Source of the DNA: Hellea sp.
GTDB lineage: Bacteria; Pseudomonadota; Alphaproteobacteria; Caulobacterales; Maricaulaceae
Assembly (NCBI GenBank): GCA_020628635.1
Contig: JAHDEU010000082.1
Coordinates: forward strand, 1-8,062
Direction of reading: 5' to 3'
DNA: 8,062 nt
This document shows positions 7,261 to 8,062 of the stretch, one piece after another. The notes below the pieces were generated by a model. It made no database searches. It was given only the letters and a program-made list of their open reading frames with translations, and was not told the DNA's origin. The position numbers were made by a program, and so were the translations under genes. Position 1 is the stretch's first letter, and the number at the start of each line of letters is the position of its first letter.

Positions 7261-8062
7261 GGCCGCGAACATGGCGAGGCGGCGGTAGAGCTGCGCGTCG
7301 CAATCATAGGTGAAACCGAAGCCGCCGTGGAACTGGATGGATCGGTCGGCGGCATAGGACAGCGCCCCTTCCGCCTGAGCATTGGCCATGCGCACGGCGA
7401 TCTCCCCGTCGCCCTGCTTGTCGATATGCGTGGCCGCCGCGTAGAGCAGAGAGCGGGCTTTTTCCGACTCCACGAAGGCGTCCACCGTCGGGTGTTTCAG
7501 CGCCTGATACGCGCCGATTGTCTTGCCGAACTGAGTGCGTGTTTTCAGGTAGTCGAGCGTGTAGTCGATGCACGCCATGGCCGCGCCGGACAGCTCGGCG
7601 GCTTGCAACAGGTTGGCGACGTTCTCCAGCCGTTCGAGCGCGACCGCCGTGGTCGCGGCGGGCATGAGATCGTCCTCGGTCACCTCCGGCACGTCGAACG
7701 TGTAGCTGCGCTTGGTCTCGTCGATGATGATCTCGCGGCGTGCGCCGGTGATGCGCTCGCGGGGGAGGATGGCGAGGCGGGTTTCTCCGCCGTGCAACAC
7801 GGTCGCGACGACGATCTCAGCCGCGTCGAGATTCAGCACGAATGTCTTGGTCCGGCCCTCCACCGCGTCCAGCGCCCAAGCCCCGCTCGGCTCGAACAGC
7901 GCCACGGTCGCGGCCGTCCCACTCGCGAGCTTCGGCAGCCACTCGGCCTTCTGAGCGTCAGAGCCGCCCGCGAGGATGGCCTGCGCGGCAAGCGTCGTCG
8001 GCACGAATGGCCCGCTCATCATATGCCGGCCCATGGCCTCCACGATGGGCACGACATCCGCG
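7201..8062 (-). CDS. Acyl-CoA dehydrogenase family protein, probable non-catalytic partner subunit; 5' end outside the window
   Basis: 286 codons are visible to the right edge (reading ADVVPIVEAMGRH...); perhaps 60-100 N-terminal residues are missing. Numbering from the GTG (Val) codon at 8052: GPFVPTTLAAQAIL (helical domain end) and a shortened middle beta domain with FEPSGAW at 53-59, where typical members have TEP-AGSD. The C-terminal helical domain follows, with RTQFGKTIGAYQ at 172-183 and QFHGGFGFT at 240-248, the loop that touches FAD of the neighbouring subunit. By ungapped alignment the MCAD catalytic Glu position is F267, and the isovaleryl-CoA dehydrogenase Glu position is A146. The FGDG...HR ending is common in small subunits of heteromeric acyl-CoA dehydrogenases (FadE26-29/ChsE-like). 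Role: flavin-dependent alpha,beta-desaturation of an acyl-CoA, probably with a second subunit encoded upstream, outside the window. The substrate is unknown; sterol, bile-acid-like or branched acyl chains are possible. Confidence 0.9.
   Translation of the reverse strand, partial: ADVVPIVEAMGRHMMSGPFVPTTLAAQAILAGGSDAQKAEWLPKLASGTAATVALFEPSGAWALDAVEGRTKTFVLNLDAAEIVVATVLHGGETRLAILPRERITGARREIIIDETKRSYTFDVPEVTEDDLMPAATTAVALERLENVANLLQAAELSGAAMACIDYTLDYLKTRTQFGKTIGAYQALKHPTVDAFVESEKARSLLYAAATHIDKQGDGEIAVRMANAQAEGALSYAADRSIQFHGGFGFTYDCDAQLYRRLAMFAASQFGDGAFHRARLAELLLQ

Noticed and set aside
6495..7313. A 272-codon plus-strand frame inside the transporter
   Set aside because: Shifted-frame Arg/Ala-rich shadow with no domain.

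Overview
The window is dense, GC-rich protein-coding DNA with G/C-ending codons throughout. It most resembles an alphaproteobacterial chromosome. Support for that is the gene content (a TamA-TamB outer-membrane pair of the alphaproteobacterial style), the codon choice, and the sparse Shine-Dalgarno signals. I cannot name the genus. A marine Hyphomonadaceae/Parvularculaceae-type lineage is a guess only. I see no RNA gene, insertion sequence, CRISPR array, prophage or composition break.

Layout, left to right. Positions 1-3918 on the minus strand hold tamB, a very long inner-membrane-anchored protein of the TamB/DUF490 family. Its 3' end runs off the left edge. Its reading frame is open from 3918 to 1, but the conserved C-terminal domain switches frame at about 78, so the gene carries an apparent frameshift or the sequence has an error there. 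Positions 3918-5687 on the minus strand hold tamA, an Omp85-family outer-membrane beta-barrel with POTRA domains. Its TGA stop shares one base with the ATG of tamB. A short divergent intergenic region (5688-5775) follows, with two small inverted repeats. Positions 5776-7260 on the plus strand hold a 494-residue major facilitator of the MelB/GPH (MFS_2) type. Positions 7201-8062 on the minus strand hold the C-terminal three quarters or so of an acyl-CoA dehydrogenase whose 5' end is beyond the right edge. These last two genes converge and overlap by 60 bp at their 3' ends.

How they fit together. TamA and TamB form one machine that spans the envelope: TamB bridges the periplasm from the inner membrane to the TamA barrel. 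The machine is linked to outer-membrane protein insertion and, in enterobacteria, to phospholipid movement to the outer membrane. The transporter keeps the cation-site aspartates of the MelB family but lacks the two aspartates MelB uses to hold a galactoside, so it is probably not a simple sugar symporter. The dehydrogenase lacks a glutamate at both usual catalytic positions, which suggests it is the partner subunit of a heteromeric enzyme. A lipid theme links all four genes loosely, but only tamA-tamB is clearly an operon.

Nothing here is convincing as a new biological system. The points most worth checking are the tamB frameshift, the unusual residues in the transporter and the dehydrogenase, and the inverted repeat at the transporter start.
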